The translations under genes were made by a program, and so were the position numbers. The notes below the pieces were generated by a model that searched no databases, was not told the origin of the DNA, and saw only the letters and a list, made by a program, of their open reading frames with translations. A DNA stretch of 64,000 nt from Streptomyces scabichelini (GTDB lineage: Bacteria > Actinomycetota > Actinomycetes > Streptomycetales > Streptomycetaceae): NCBI RefSeq assembly GCF_011045015.1, contig NZ_JAAKZY010000017.1:20055-84054 (forward strand), given 5' to 3'. This document shows positions 9,902 to 19,001 of the stretch, one piece after another; position 1 is the stretch's first letter, and each line of letters starts with the position of its first letter.

Positions 9902-11673
9902 GTCGTCAAGCTTTCCACCGTGCCCTGCTGCCCCACCACCGGCGACGACTGCCCGCGGGTCCAGGTCACGTCGAGCGGGATCGGGCCGTTCGGCAGCCAC
10001 GGCTGCTCCTTGACCGCGTCGGCGACCCTCCACGTACCCCGCTCGATGACCCCGAGCGCGGCGTCGATCACCTGGTAGTGCTGCACCTTGCGATGAATGG
10101 CCTGCGACTCCACCCATACGACGATCCACTCGCCCGGGGCGAACCCGACCTGGGACTGCACGGCGTTGACGAGGTCGATGTTGTGCAGGTGGCCGTCGCC
10201 GAAGTTGAACCCGATCAGCGAGTTGCACGCGAACTCGCCTTCGCGCACGGTCCGTTGGTCGAGGTCGGGAAGGTTCTTCATGAGGACGGAGAACAGGCCG
10301 CGGCCCTGGCTGTGCATCGACCGCCAGGCGATCGTCTGCTGCATGGTGATCTCGGCGACCGCCGGCGGGTAGCCCATCGCCTGGAGCTGGTCGACCTGGT
10401 TGGTGGTCGGGCGGTGCGGCAGGGAGTTCAGCTTCTGCTCCGCGTCCGGCGCGAAGACCCACAGTGCGGAGGCCCAGTTGCCCGCGTACTGGCGCATCGA
10501 GGGCAGGAACGACACCAGGTCCGGGCGCAGATTGCCCAGCACGGGAAAGAACAGAAGCGCGGCGGCGATCCCGGCGGTCAGCCACGGCGAGGACATGTCG
10601 CCGACGCCATAGCCGTCCTGGGCCGGGAAGCCGAGGAACAGGAAGACCGACAGGTACGCGAACAGGATGTTCCACTCCAGCGGCACCGCCAGCGGGAACG
10701 TCGAGACGATGAAGAGGTGGAAGACGACCATCAACGCCACGGCGGCGACGGTCAGCCAGTGGTTCGTGGAGAAGAGCAGCACCAGCGGGGTGATGATCTC
10801 GACGGTGGTGCCACCGACGTGTGCGATGAGGGTCGCGGCCTTCGACGGGCGGATGTCGTGGGGGAAGTCGCGGTAGTGGAGCCGCTTGATCCGCTTCGAC
10901 GGGACGCAGGGGCTGTTGGAGACCATCGGCGACACGACATTGGTGAAGTGCAGCCCGAACTTCGACACCCCGGCGCCGATCCACACCACGCAGATCAGCA
11001 GCTTCGCCGCGACGATCATGTCGGTGAGGGGCAGAACGGCGAAGAACACCAGCGCGGGCAGGTACTGCTCGCCCCGGGCGGCCAGGAAGAGCGTCTTGTC
11101 CCGCAGGCCGCACGCGACGTACAGCACGATCGGCGCGATCAGCAGGGCCGGGCGCACGAGTCCGTCGGTGGAGTCGGTGGGTACGGCGACCGCTGTCAGA
11201 AGGGACGCCAGGAAGGCCAGATAGAGGACGACGTCGGCCACCGTACGGCGGTCGCCGTCGGTGAACGGCACTCGCTTCCAGGGGCGCAGCCGGATGGTGC
11301 CGGGCCGGGCCCAGAACAGGATGCCGCCGGTCATCGGCTTGAACTTGCCCGCGATCGGGCCCCAGGAGCCGGCCACGCCCACTGCCTCCAGGAAGACCGT
11401 CCAGAGCAGGAGCTTCTGATAGACGTCCGGCTGGTCCCACCAGTGGGCGACGTCCCAGAACGGTCCGGCGTCCGAGGTCCAGGTCACCAGGGCCGTACCG
11501 GCGAGGACGTACAGGAGGAGGACCTTGACCACGTACGTCGTCGGAATCATCTTCGGCGAGCCGAAACCGTACTCCACCCAGTGCAGGGCCAACGTTTTCA
11601 TGCGTTCCTGAAGAGGCTTGTCCAGGAATGTCTCCGGATCGACCGGCGGGAAGTCACCTGTTTTGAACCCCAT
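9898..11673 (-). CDS. DUF3556 polytopic membrane protein
   Basis: The 591-residue protein begins MGFKTGDFPPVDPETFL and contains roughly eight membrane spans over residues ~50-400. It then has a soluble C-terminal region with FNFGDGHLHNIDLVNAVQ and WVESQAIHRKVQHYQVIDAA. Motifs such as TLALHWVEYGFGSPKM, WDQPDVYQKLLLWTVFLEAVGVAGSWGP and GGILFWARPGTIRL fit the DUF3556 family known from mycobacteria and streptomycetes, which is distantly reminiscent of HTTM/carboxylase-type membrane proteins. It sits between the acyl-CoA ligase (102 bp upstream) and the FAD oxidoreductase (4-bp overlap). Biochemical role unknown; a membrane component for processing the ligase product is inferred. Confidence 0.82.
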   Translation of the reverse strand: MGFKTGDFPPVDPETFLDKPLQERMKTLALHWVEYGFGSPKMIPTTYVVKVLLLYVLAGTALVTWTSDAGPFWDVAHWWDQPDVYQKLLLWTVFLEAVGVAGSWGPIAGKFKPMTGGILFWARPGTIRLRPWKRVPFTDGDRRTVADVVLYLAFLASLLTAVAVPTDSTDGLVRPALLIAPIVLYVACGLRDKTLFLAARGEQYLPALVFFAVLPLTDMIVAAKLLICVVWIGAGVSKFGLHFTNVVSPMVSNSPCVPSKRIKRLHYRDFPHDIRPSKAATLIAHVGGTTVEIITPLVLLFSTNHWLTVAAVALMVVFHLFIVSTFPLAVPLEWNILFAYLSVFLFLGFPAQDGYGVGDMSSPWLTAGIAAALLFFPVLGNLRPDLVSFLPSMRQYAGNWASALWVFAPDAEQKLNSLPHRPTTNQVDQLQAMGYPPAVAEITMQQTIAWRSMHSQGRGLFSVLMKNLPDLDQRTVREGEFACNSLIGFNFGDGHLHNIDLVNAVQSQVGFAPGEWIVVWVESQAIHRKVQHYQVIDAALGVIERGTWRVADAVKEQPWLPNGPIPLDVTWTRGQSSPVVGQQGTVESLTT

Positions 11674-11775
11674 TGTTCTCGCCTTTCTCGTACCGATTTT
11701 CGGGCGTGCTGATCCACACCGGGAATGCACATGAAAATGTCCGGGTGATGTGGGGTGACGTGGAGCGATTGTGCT

Positions 11776-13278
11776 TTATGAGCTCGCGGTGAATGAGCGC
11801 AGTCGGGGTTTGTCGATCTTCCCCACCGGATTCTTCGGCAGCGACTCGGTGACCACGACCGACACCGGTACCTTGACGCGGGCCAGCGAGCCGCGACAGT
11901 GGTCGACGAGCTCCTCGGCCGTGGCGACGGCACCCGGCAGCAGCGCGACGTACGCGACCGGGACCTCACCGAGCACCGGTTCGGGCGCGCCGACCACCGC
12001 CGCTTCCAGCACCGCCGGGTGGGTGTGCAGGACCTTCTCGATCTCCTTCGGGTAGATGTTCTCCCCGCCGCGGATGATCATGTCCTTGATCCGGTCGACC
12101 AGAACGAGATGACCGTCCGCGTCGAAGCGCCCGACATCGCCGGTGTGCAGCCAGCCGTCGACGACGGTCCTGGCCGTCTCGTCCGGCAGGCCGAGATAGC
12201 CGCGCATGACGTTCGGGCCACGGACCACCACTTCGCCCACCGATCCGGCGTCGAGGAGGTGGCCCTCGGCGTCCATCACGGCGACCGTCTGCCCCGGCAG
12301 CGGGAGCCCGACCGTCCCCGGCTTGCGCGGCCCGGCGGGCGGGTTCAGCGTCGACGCGCAGGTGCCCTCGGACAGCCCGTAGCCCTCGACGACCGGCACC
12401 CCGAACCGGTTCTCGAACCGGGCGATCAGCTCGGCGGGCATCGGCGCGGCCCCGCAGATCGCCCGGCGCAGCGACGAGGTGTCCGGGCGTACGTCGTCCG
12501 GCAACGAGACGAGCATGGCGTAGATCGCCGGTACCGCCGAGAAGTACGTCGGCCGCGCGGCCTCGACCGAGGCGAAGAAGGCCGACGCCCGGAAGCGCCC
12601 CGCGATCGTCGCCCGCCCACCGGCCAGCAGAGGCGACAGCACGCTCACCACGATCCCGTTGACGTGGAACAACGGCAGAACCAGCAGGCTGTGATCGGTC
12701 TCGTCCAGACCGATGCCGTCGACGATCATCCGGCACATCGCGGCGATGTTGGCGTGGTCGAGCATGACGCCCTTCGGGCGGCCGGTGGTCCCGCTCGTGT
12801 AGATGATCAGGGCGAGGGCGTCGGAGGCGGGGGAGTTGGCGCCGGATGCGAGAGAGACGGCGTCCTGGGCCTGGGCCTCGGCCTGGGCAGCGGCGCCGGC
12901 GAACGCGGCCACGTCCAGGGTTCCCATGCCGCGGCCTTCGGTGATCACCACCTTGGCTCCGGAATCCTCGATCTGATGGCGGGCCTCGGCATCGGTCAGC
13001 CCGGGATTCACCGGCGTGACCGCGGCGCCCAGCCGCCATGCCGCGAACATGATGACGACGAGTTCCAGACGGTTCGGAAGAGCCACCGCGACCACGTCGC
13101 CGATACCGATTCCGTGAGTGCGGAGAACACTCGCCGCGGACCGGACCCGTTTCAGAAAAGCGTCATTGTCCAGCTGCTCGCGATCATCTGCGACACAGGA
13201 TCCGGTGGGATTCCGGCCGGCCCGGACGTCCGGCAATTCGGCGATGTGCTGCACGATTTCCTCACCATTGAGTCGCAC
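11776..13278 (-). CDS. class I adenylate-forming acyl-CoA ligase
   Basis: A 500-residue ANL-superfamily ligase: it adenylates a carboxylic acid with ATP and then forms the CoA thioester. Visible core motifs are the P-loop IIYTSGTTGRPKGVM, GYGLSEGT (A5), WLHTGDVG with the conserved Asp (A7), VDRIKDMIIRGGENIYPKEIE (A8 hinge) and LPKNPVGKIDK with the catalytic Lys (A10). Length is typical of medium/long-chain or aromatic acyl-CoA ligases. The start is GTG 13278 without a clear ribosome-binding site. It is first in the operon with DUF3556 and the FAD oxidoreductase and is divergent from the CdaR-type regulator. The internal Ala/Gln-rich loop (AAAQAEAQAQDAVS) is low-complexity. Confidence 0.92.
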   Translation of the reverse strand: MRLNGEEIVQHIAELPDVRAGRNPTGSCVADDREQLDNDAFLKRVRSAASVLRTHGIGIGDVVAVALPNRLELVVIMFAAWRLGAAVTPVNPGLTDAEARHQIEDSGAKVVITEGRGMGTLDVAAFAGAAAQAEAQAQDAVSLASGANSPASDALALIIYTSGTTGRPKGVMLDHANIAAMCRMIVDGIGLDETDHSLLVLPLFHVNGIVVSVLSPLLAGGRATIAGRFRASAFFASVEAARPTYFSAVPAIYAMLVSLPDDVRPDTSSLRRAICGAAPMPAELIARFENRFGVPVVEGYGLSEGTCASTLNPPAGPRKPGTVGLPLPGQTVAVMDAEGHLLDAGSVGEVVVRGPNVMRGYLGLPDETARTVVDGWLHTGDVGRFDADGHLVLVDRIKDMIIRGGENIYPKEIEKVLHTHPAVLEAAVVGAPEPVLGEVPVAYVALLPGAVATAEELVDHCRGSLARVKVPVSVVVTESLPKNPVGKIDKPRLRSFTASS

Positions 13279-13372
13279 CGTGACGAAGGTAATAGGCTAA
13301 AAGGCCACAACTGAAAGGTAGGCAGGGGATACGCGTCCGGCCATGGGCTCGCGTCCCAGCCCGGACCCGCCT

Positions 13373-13393
13373 TTTTGTGCCGCCGTCACAAAA
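13373..13393. promoter_or_regulatory. inverted repeat operator in divergent promoter region
   Basis: TTTTGTG-N7-CACAAAA, a perfect 7+7 dyad, lies between the divergent ligase operon and the PucR/CdaR-type regulator, 33 bp before the regulator start. AT-rich arms stand out in this GC-rich sequence. It is a good candidate binding site for the adjacent regulator. Confidence 0.6.
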
Positions 13394-13425
13394 CGGGAGG
13401 TGGACGTCTCGGGTACGGTCCGGCC

Positions 13426-14670
13426 ATGAGCGCCGCGAGTGTCAACGTCGACATGATCGTGCGGGACGTCGCCAGGCGCACCCAGGCCGATCTCGAGAAT
13501 CTCACCGCCGAGATGACCTCGATGTTCGTCGAGGTCATCCCCGAGTTCCGCCACGACGACGCCGTACGACGGCTGATGGTGGCCAGTACCGCGTCGAACC
13601 TGGCGGCGATCGTCGACATGCTGGCGCTGAACATCTCCCTCGACGACATCACCGTCCCACCGGCCGCGGCGGAGTACGCCCGCCGCTTCGCCCAGCACGG
13701 CCTGTCTCTGGAGGCGCTGCTGCGTGCCTACCGCCTCGGCGAGCACATGCTCGTCCAGCGGGCCATGACCACCCTCGGCCGTCTCGACCTGACCACGGAC
13801 GCAGCCCTGGCCGCGGCCGGCCAGATCGCGCGACTGACGAACCGGTACATCGACCAGGTCATCGAGGGCCTCATCGCCATCTACGAGGACGAACGCAGCC
13901 GGTGGGACGCACGTTCCGACGCGGCACGCGCCGCGCAGGTCCGCGCGGTGCTCGACACCGAGGGGCTCGACCTCGCGTCGGCCGAGAAGATGCTGTCGAC
14001 GTCCCTGCGCGGCTGGCACCTCGCCGCGATCATCTGGACGCGGCCCGGTTCACCCGACCCGGACGCGGCCCAACTGCGCACCGGTGCGGCCATGTTGTCC
14101 GCGGCCACCGGCAAGGCTCCACTGACGATCTCGGCGGACGAACGAACGCACTGGGCCTGGATCTCATCCAACGCCAAACCAGCCCTGGACGTACCCCTCC
14201 TCCAACACGAACTCGACAAGCACCCGGCACTGCGGATCGCCGTCGGCGACGACCCGTCCCCCGGACTCGACGGCTTCCGGCAGACCTTCAGGGACGCGCA
14301 GCGCGCCCGCACGGTCGCCGTCACCGCGGCCGACCCGCACCGCGCGCTCGTCCTCCACTCCCAGGTCGCGCTCGCCGGCCTCCTCGTCGATCACCTCGCC
14401 GACGTCAGGGCGTGGGCCGGACGCGTCCTCGGCGGCCTCATGCGCGACGACGTCGCCACGCTCCGCCTGCGCGAGACCGTGCAGGTGTTCCTGGACGCCC
14501 AGGGCAGTTTCACCGATGCCGCCGCACGCATGCACGTCCACAAGAACACCGTCCACTACCGCGTACGCAAGGCCGAGGAGATCCTCGGCCACCCCCTCAC
14601 CGAGAACCGCCTGGACATCGAGGTGGCCCTGCTGACCTGCGCACAGCTCGGACTCGGAGGAGCCGTGTGA
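13426..14670 (+). CDS. PucR/CdaR family transcriptional regulator
   Basis: The 414-residue regulator ends with the PucR-type helix-turn-helix: RLRETVQVFLDAQGSFTDAAARMHVHKNTVHYRVRKAEEILG. The middle (about residues 160-300) corresponds to the GGDEF-like fold of CdaR/PucR regulators, and the helical N-terminal ~150 residues resemble the RsbT-co-antagonist-like sensor region seen in many Streptomyces members. The chosen start, ATG 13426 (MSAASVNVDM), fits the family better than the in-frame upstream start. It is divergent from the ligase-DUF3556-oxidoreductase operon across a 147-bp gap with a clear dyad, so it probably controls that operon in response to its substrate. Confidence 0.87.
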   Translation: MSAASVNVDMIVRDVARRTQADLENLTAEMTSMFVEVIPEFRHDDAVRRLMVASTASNLAAIVDMLALNISLDDITVPPAAAEYARRFAQHGLSLEALLRAYRLGEHMLVQRAMTTLGRLDLTTDAALAAAGQIARLTNRYIDQVIEGLIAIYEDERSRWDARSDAARAAQVRAVLDTEGLDLASAEKMLSTSLRGWHLAAIIWTRPGSPDPDAAQLRTGAAMLSAATGKAPLTISADERTHWAWISSNAKPALDVPLLQHELDKHPALRIAVGDDPSPGLDGFRQTFRDAQRARTVAVTAADPHRALVLHSQVALAGLLVDHLADVRAWAGRVLGGLMRDDVATLRLRETVQVFLDAQGSFTDAAARMHVHKNTVHYRVRKAEEILGHPLTENRLDIEVALLTCAQLGLGGAV

Positions 14671-14978
14671 TCTTTTCAGCCATCCGCGATGCACTCCGCA
14701 GCCGCGGCAAAGCGGAAGGAAACGGGTCGTACCGGTCGCGCACCCGCGTGGGACGCGGGCCGTGCGCCGGACTGTTACCGGCGTTCCGGGGTGATCTGTA
14801 CAGGTTCTGAGGCACTATCCAGTGGTGCTCCTTCCGATATCCCGGCTGCCGGTGTCCGGAACGGGGGTACCGGATGCCGTACCGCAACCGCAGTGGCTGA
14901 AAACGTGTCTTTGGACGCGTGGCCGAAGCTCCGGGGCGGGTGAGTTTCCGGTAGCACGTGCGGCCTTGGGGGGCTGGG
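14671..14978. other. intergenic region upstream of Ser/Thr kinase
   Basis: About 300 bp with no convincing gene. It must hold the promoter for the kinase and the end of the regulator transcript. I see short GC-rich dyads but no recognisable riboswitch, tRNA or strong terminator. Small ORFs here lack any protein-like signature. Confidence 0.5.
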
Positions 14979-16664
14979 ATGAACACATGGGGAGTGCCCG
15001 GATACACCGAGTCACTGGAGCTCGGATCAGGGGCGAGCGGGCGTGTCGTCCTGGCCGTGCACGAGGAGACCGGCGTGCCGGTCGCGGTGAAGTACCTCAG
15101 CGAGTCACTGCGCACGCGGCCGGGCTTCGTACGCGACTTCAGGGCGGAGGCGCGGCTGCTCGGCGGCCTGGAGAGCCCGTACGTCACCGGGTTGTACGAG
15201 TACGTCGAGAGCCCGGACGGCGCCGCCATCGTGATGGAGCTGGTGGACGGTGTCTCGCTGCGGACCCTGCTGGCCAGGGAGAGTCCGCTCGATCCCGAGG
15301 CCGCGCTCGTGGTCCTCAAGGGGTCGTTGCTCGGTCTGGCCGACGCGCACCGCATCGGCGTCGTCCACCGCGACTACAAACCGGCGAACGTCCTGGTCAT
15401 GCCGGACGGATCGTCCAAGCTGGTCGACTTCGGGATCGCGGTGGACGCCGGCACCAGCGTCGGCGTGGCGGGAACCCCCGCCTACATGGCCCCGGAGCAG
15501 TGGACCGGCGCGCCCGCCTCTCCCGCCGCCGACGTGTACGCGGCCACGGCCACCTTCTTCGAGTGCCTGACGGGCCACAAGCCGTACTCGGGTGACAATC
15601 TCGCCGAACTCGCGCTGCAGCACGTCGACGCGCCCGTACCCGCCGAGGAGGCCCCCGAGGCGGTGCGGGAGCTGGTGCGGCGCGGTCTGGCCAAGGATCC
15701 GCGGGAACGGCCCACACACGCCGAGGAGTTCGTCACCGAACTGGAGGCGGTGGCCGGCGCCGCCTACGGGCCCGACTGGGAGGAACGCGGCCGCGGCCGG
15801 CTCGCCGCGCTGGTGGCCCTGCTGCCGCTACTGCTGCCCTCGGCCCGCAACGCCCCGCGTACCACGACGGACACCGCACGCACGGTCCTGAGCCGCGAAC
15901 CGGGCCTCGGCCGGGCGCGGTCGTGGCGTCCCGGCCGACCAGGGATGCTGGTGGCCGGTGCGGCCGTGCTTCTGGCGGTGATCCTCACCTACGGCATCCA
16001 GCACACCCCGCTGGGAGCGGATCCGCAGCAGGCGGCGCAGGCCCTGGCTACCAGCAGAGCCCAGCCCGGTGTGGAGTCGGGAGAGCTCCTCGCTCCGCCG
16101 ACCGCGTCGGCGAACTCGTCCACGCCGCCCCCGACGTCCACCGTGTCACCCAGCCTGTCGCCCTCAGGCTCGGCGACGGCCGGCACCGGCGAGCCCTCGG
16201 CATCCGCCGCCACCACGGACCCGGACCCTGATACGACGACACCCGGCGCGGCGACCACCGAGGCGACGCCGACGACTGCTGCCCCCACCGCGCCGGACGC
16301 CCCCACTGCGCCGGACGCACCCACCGCGCCGGCCGCTCCCGCCGTCAAGGACGTTGTGGTGTCGGGCTTCCGGCAGACGGGTCCGACGACCGCCTCGGCA
16401 ACGATCGACATCACCACGGACGGCACCCAACCGTTCTCCATCACCGTCTCGTGGTCCACGGGCGACACCGGGGGACAGCCCGGCACCCCGGACGGTGCGT
16501 CCCAGACGTTCGAGCGCAGCGGCGCCACCCAGTACACGCTCACCGTCGACCACACCTTCCAGGGCAACGGCTGTTACTGGACGGTGCAGGCCACGACCAC
16601 TCCGGCCTCCGCCGACGGCGGCGCCTCGCAGCAGCTTCTGACCAGGGGGTGTGTCATCGGATGA
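14979..16664 (+). CDS. receptor-like Ser/Thr protein kinase
   Basis: The 561-residue protein has an N-terminal Hanks kinase domain (about 8-265): glycine loop LGSGASGRV, ATP-binding Lys38 (VAVKY), catalytic loop HRDYKPAN (Asp132), DFG at 150-152 and GTPAYMAPEQ. All catalytic residues are present. A membrane span at ~322-341 follows a juxtamembrane linker, then a Pro/Thr/Ser/Ala-rich stalk (~350-450) and an extracellular beta-rich domain ending HTFQGNGCYWTVQATTT. ATG 14979 has a G-rich ribosome-binding site; an in-frame GTG at 14958 is less likely. It overlaps the next gene by 4 bp. It probably senses an external signal through its C-terminal domain. Confidence 0.9.
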   Translation: MNTWGVPGYTESLELGSGASGRVVLAVHEETGVPVAVKYLSESLRTRPGFVRDFRAEARLLGGLESPYVTGLYEYVESPDGAAIVMELVDGVSLRTLLARESPLDPEAALVVLKGSLLGLADAHRIGVVHRDYKPANVLVMPDGSSKLVDFGIAVDAGTSVGVAGTPAYMAPEQWTGAPASPAADVYAATATFFECLTGHKPYSGDNLAELALQHVDAPVPAEEAPEAVRELVRRGLAKDPRERPTHAEEFVTELEAVAGAAYGPDWEERGRGRLAALVALLPLLLPSARNAPRTTTDTARTVLSREPGLGRARSWRPGRPGMLVAGAAVLLAVILTYGIQHTPLGADPQQAAQALATSRAQPGVESGELLAPPTASANSSTPPPTSTVSPSLSPSGSATAGTGEPSASAATTDPDPDTTTPGAATTEATPTTAAPTAPDAPTAPDAPTAPAAPAVKDVVVSGFRQTGPTTASATIDITTDGTQPFSITVSWSTGDTGGQPGTPDGASQTFERSGATQYTLTVDHTFQGNGCYWTVQATTTPASADGGASQQLLTRGCVIG

Positions 16665-17446
16665 GCGCTCACAACGACCGCACTCCCGCGTCTGGCGAGT
16701 ACTGGGAGCCCACCCAGGTGCTCGGCTCAGCCGACGAAACCCGGCTGCTCGACCCGGCCGACGCCGACACCTCCACCCTCCACCTCGGCCCCACCGACGA
16801 ACACGCCCCGAGCGACGAACTCGGCTCCGCCGACGCCGAGTACAGCGCCACGGTGCTGGCCAGCCACTGGATCCAGCGGCCCGAGCCGGACACCGCCCTC
16901 GTCGGGCCGCCCTCCACGGGGATCCTGCCGCCGCCGACGCTGCCCGACCGTGCCGAAGGCACCGTGTTGCGTTTCGGCCCGGGGGTGACAGCCGCCGTCG
17001 CGCACCGTACCCACAGGACGTTGCCCGTGGTGCCGCCGCCTCGCGTGCCCGCGCGCCGACGTCTGCGAAGACACGCTCTGCCCGCGCTCGTGCTGATCGC
17101 CGTCATCGCCTTCCTCGCCTGGCAGCGCCTCGGGCCCTCCGTCGCGGTGCGTACGGCGGCGGTCACGGCCCGGCCGACGGATCTGGGATGCGACGGCACA
17201 GCGGACATAGTCGCCCTCGTCGCCACGAACGGCCGGCCGGGCACGCTCTCCTACCGCTGGATCCGAAGTGACGGCACCGCCTCGGGCGTCCTGCGCGAAG
17301 TGGTGGTCCGGGGCCAGAGACAGGCACGTCTGCACCTGCTGTGGACCTTCCAGGGCAAGGGCCACTACACGGCAGGGGCCGAACTACGGATCCAGTCCCC
17401 CGCCCACCGCACGGTCACCACCCACTTCACGTACGACTGCCCCTGA
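16661..17446 (+). CDS. membrane partner of the kinase, single-span with extracellular domain
   Basis: A 261-residue protein whose ATG overlaps the kinase stop (ATGA), implying coupled translation. Residues 1-135 are cytoplasmic and disordered (Asp/Pro/Thr-rich), with several threonines that could be phospho-acceptors, for example TQVLGSADETRLLDPADADTS. Residues ~139-155 span the membrane, and 160-261 form an extracellular domain. That domain resembles the kinase ectodomain: its LLWTFQGKGHYTAGAELRI matches VDHTFQGNGCYWTVQATT. Inference: it is a co-receptor or substrate of the kinase, possibly recruiting FHA-type proteins after phosphorylation. I know no named family. Confidence 0.75.
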   Translation: MSAHNDRTPASGEYWEPTQVLGSADETRLLDPADADTSTLHLGPTDEHAPSDELGSADAEYSATVLASHWIQRPEPDTALVGPPSTGILPPPTLPDRAEGTVLRFGPGVTAAVAHRTHRTLPVVPPPRVPARRRLRRHALPALVLIAVIAFLAWQRLGPSVAVRTAAVTARPTDLGCDGTADIVALVATNGRPGTLSYRWIRSDGTASGVLREVVVRGQRQARLHLLWTFQGKGHYTAGAELRIQSPAHRTVTTHFTYDCP

Positions 17447-17521
17447 AGAGACGCGGCATGGCGCAGGTCGGCTGCCGGTCCGTGCAGATGCCTTGCCGCC
17501 GAGCTGCTGACCGCTGTCCGG

Positions 17522-18313
17522 CTACGACCCGAAGTCCTGGGTCCAGTAGTTGCCCGGCTGCGCCAGGCCCACACCGAGCTCCTTGAAGCCACAGTTGAGG
17601 ATGTTGGCCTTGTGGCCGGAGCTGGACATCCAGCCGGCCATGACGCTTTCGGGAGTGCCGTATCCGGCGGCGACGTTCTCGCCCGCCGACCTGAAGCTGT
17701 ACCCGGCACGGGCGAGCCGGTCGCTCATGGACGAACCGTCGGAACCGGTGTGAGACATGTTCTTGTGATCGGCCATGTCCTGGCTGTGGTCCTGAGCGGC
17801 CTTGGCGAGCTTGGCGTTCTCGGTCAACGGCGCGCAACCTGCCTTTTCGCGTTCGGCGTTGACCAGAACCAGCACACGATCTGTGGGACCGGACTCCGCA
17901 CCGCCGGCGGAGGCGCGGGGAATACTGCTGGAACGCGTGGCCTTCGGAGTGTTCGGAGCATTCGGAGTGTTCGAAGGCGAAGCAGACTTGTCCGGCGCGC
18001 TGGAAGTACGCGTAGGGGTCGGGCGCTTGGACGCCGAGGGAGACGCACTCGGGGTTCTGGAAGGGGTGGCAGTGTCAAAGGTGTCCGCGGCGGAGGTGGT
18101 CGGGGACGCGCTTGGCGTCCGCGTGGGCGTCGGGTCGGTTACTGGATCCGATGCGTCCTGTCCCCACCAGGGGAACGCCACACTGCGCCAGTCTCCCGGC
18201 CCGCTGCCGCTCGCCAGCACGACCGAAGGAATACCCACGGCGCCCACAGCCACCACAATGACTGCGGTACGGGATATCTTCCCGCGCTTCCTTTTCTGGC
18301 GATGCTTGTTCAT
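17522..18313 (-). CDS. CAP-domain (SCP-like) secreted protein
   Basis: A 263-residue protein with an Arg/Lys-rich start (MNKHRQKRKRGKISR), one hydrophobic segment (~16-34), a long Ser/Thr/Pro-rich linker (~55-135) and a C-terminal CAP domain (~140-263). CAP signatures are visible: LVLVNAEREKAGCAPLTENAKL, AAQDHSQDMADHKNMSHTGSDGSSMSDRL, GENVAAGYGTPESVMAGWMSSSGHKANIL. Such proteins are common, poorly understood streptomycete exoproteins, likely binding lipids or cell-wall ligands. It converges on the kinase partner gene. Codons in the linker reflect repeated TPTRT/SASP units. The start at 18313 is supported by the basic n-region. Confidence 0.9.
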   Translation of the reverse strand: MNKHRQKRKRGKISRTAVIVVAVGAVGIPSVVLASGSGPGDWRSVAFPWWGQDASDPVTDPTPTRTPSASPTTSAADTFDTATPSRTPSASPSASKRPTPTRTSSAPDKSASPSNTPNAPNTPKATRSSSIPRASAGGAESGPTDRVLVLVNAEREKAGCAPLTENAKLAKAAQDHSQDMADHKNMSHTGSDGSSMSDRLARAGYSFRSAGENVAAGYGTPESVMAGWMSSSGHKANILNCGFKELGVGLAQPGNYWTQDFGS

Positions 18314-19001
18314 ACGTGACCTCACTCGCCGGTCCGACATTGGGCAGAAAAGTAGCGCCTTTCCCTTTCCGTGAGAGTGAGTGCAGTGCACACAGCATCC
18401 GGTCAGCCTTGCCCTCGTGAGCCCGGTCATTATGGGGATCGGCGAGCCCACCGGGCAACGAACACCCGTACTGCTGCTGGGGGGTGCCGACGAGTTCGCC
18501 CGGGCCGCGAGACGTATGGATCCAGCTTGTCGGCACACAATCTCTACCGCCCGCACACACCGGTGACCAGGCCGAAGAGGCTTTCCCGCAGCCGCGGTCG
18601 TCAAATTCACCGATCGAGAAAATCAGTTGAATTGCCACTTGCCGTGGAAAATGTCCGATTGGGATTCAAAAGAACGGAGCCGTCGCCAGTATTAACCGGT
18701 CAATCCCTCCCATTGGGCAAAATTCTGGCGTGACACATATCACTCTGATTTGAGGTGTGGGAATTACTGATCCGGAACGGTGGAGTTGCCTGCGTGTCAG
18801 CCGGGTGTGATCGAGGTTGAGGGCGCGCGTCGGCTGTCGTCGGGCACGGAGAGCCGTCGCCGGCCGTCGCAACCCGGACTGCGACATGTGACCTCTTCGT
18901 CCCGAAGCAACTGGGGCGAGGGTGCTGCCTTGGGACGGTGTTGGCTGTGTTATCCGTCCACGACCTCCCGAGACAGCGCGACCAGCAGGCAGGATGGCCT
19001 C
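18314..19001. other. long intergenic region with AT-rich core
   Basis: Almost 700 bp lies between the divergent CAP gene and the repeat protein. The stretch about 18590-18780 is clearly AT-richer than its surroundings, consistent with promoters for both flanking genes, leaving a ~280-nt leader for the CAP gene. I looked for a c-di-AMP (ydaO) riboswitch, which often precedes streptomycete cell-wall genes, and could not match its consensus. No convincing ORF. Confidence 0.5.

Noticed and set aside
8471..14670. Carotenoid biosynthesis cluster
   Set aside because: The flavoenzyme is desaturase-like, but there is no phytoene synthase, prenyl synthase or cyclase; the neighbours are a ligase and DUF3556.
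18314..18640. c-di-AMP (ydaO-type) riboswitch upstream of the CAP gene
   Set aside because: I could not find the conserved core sequence on the minus strand.
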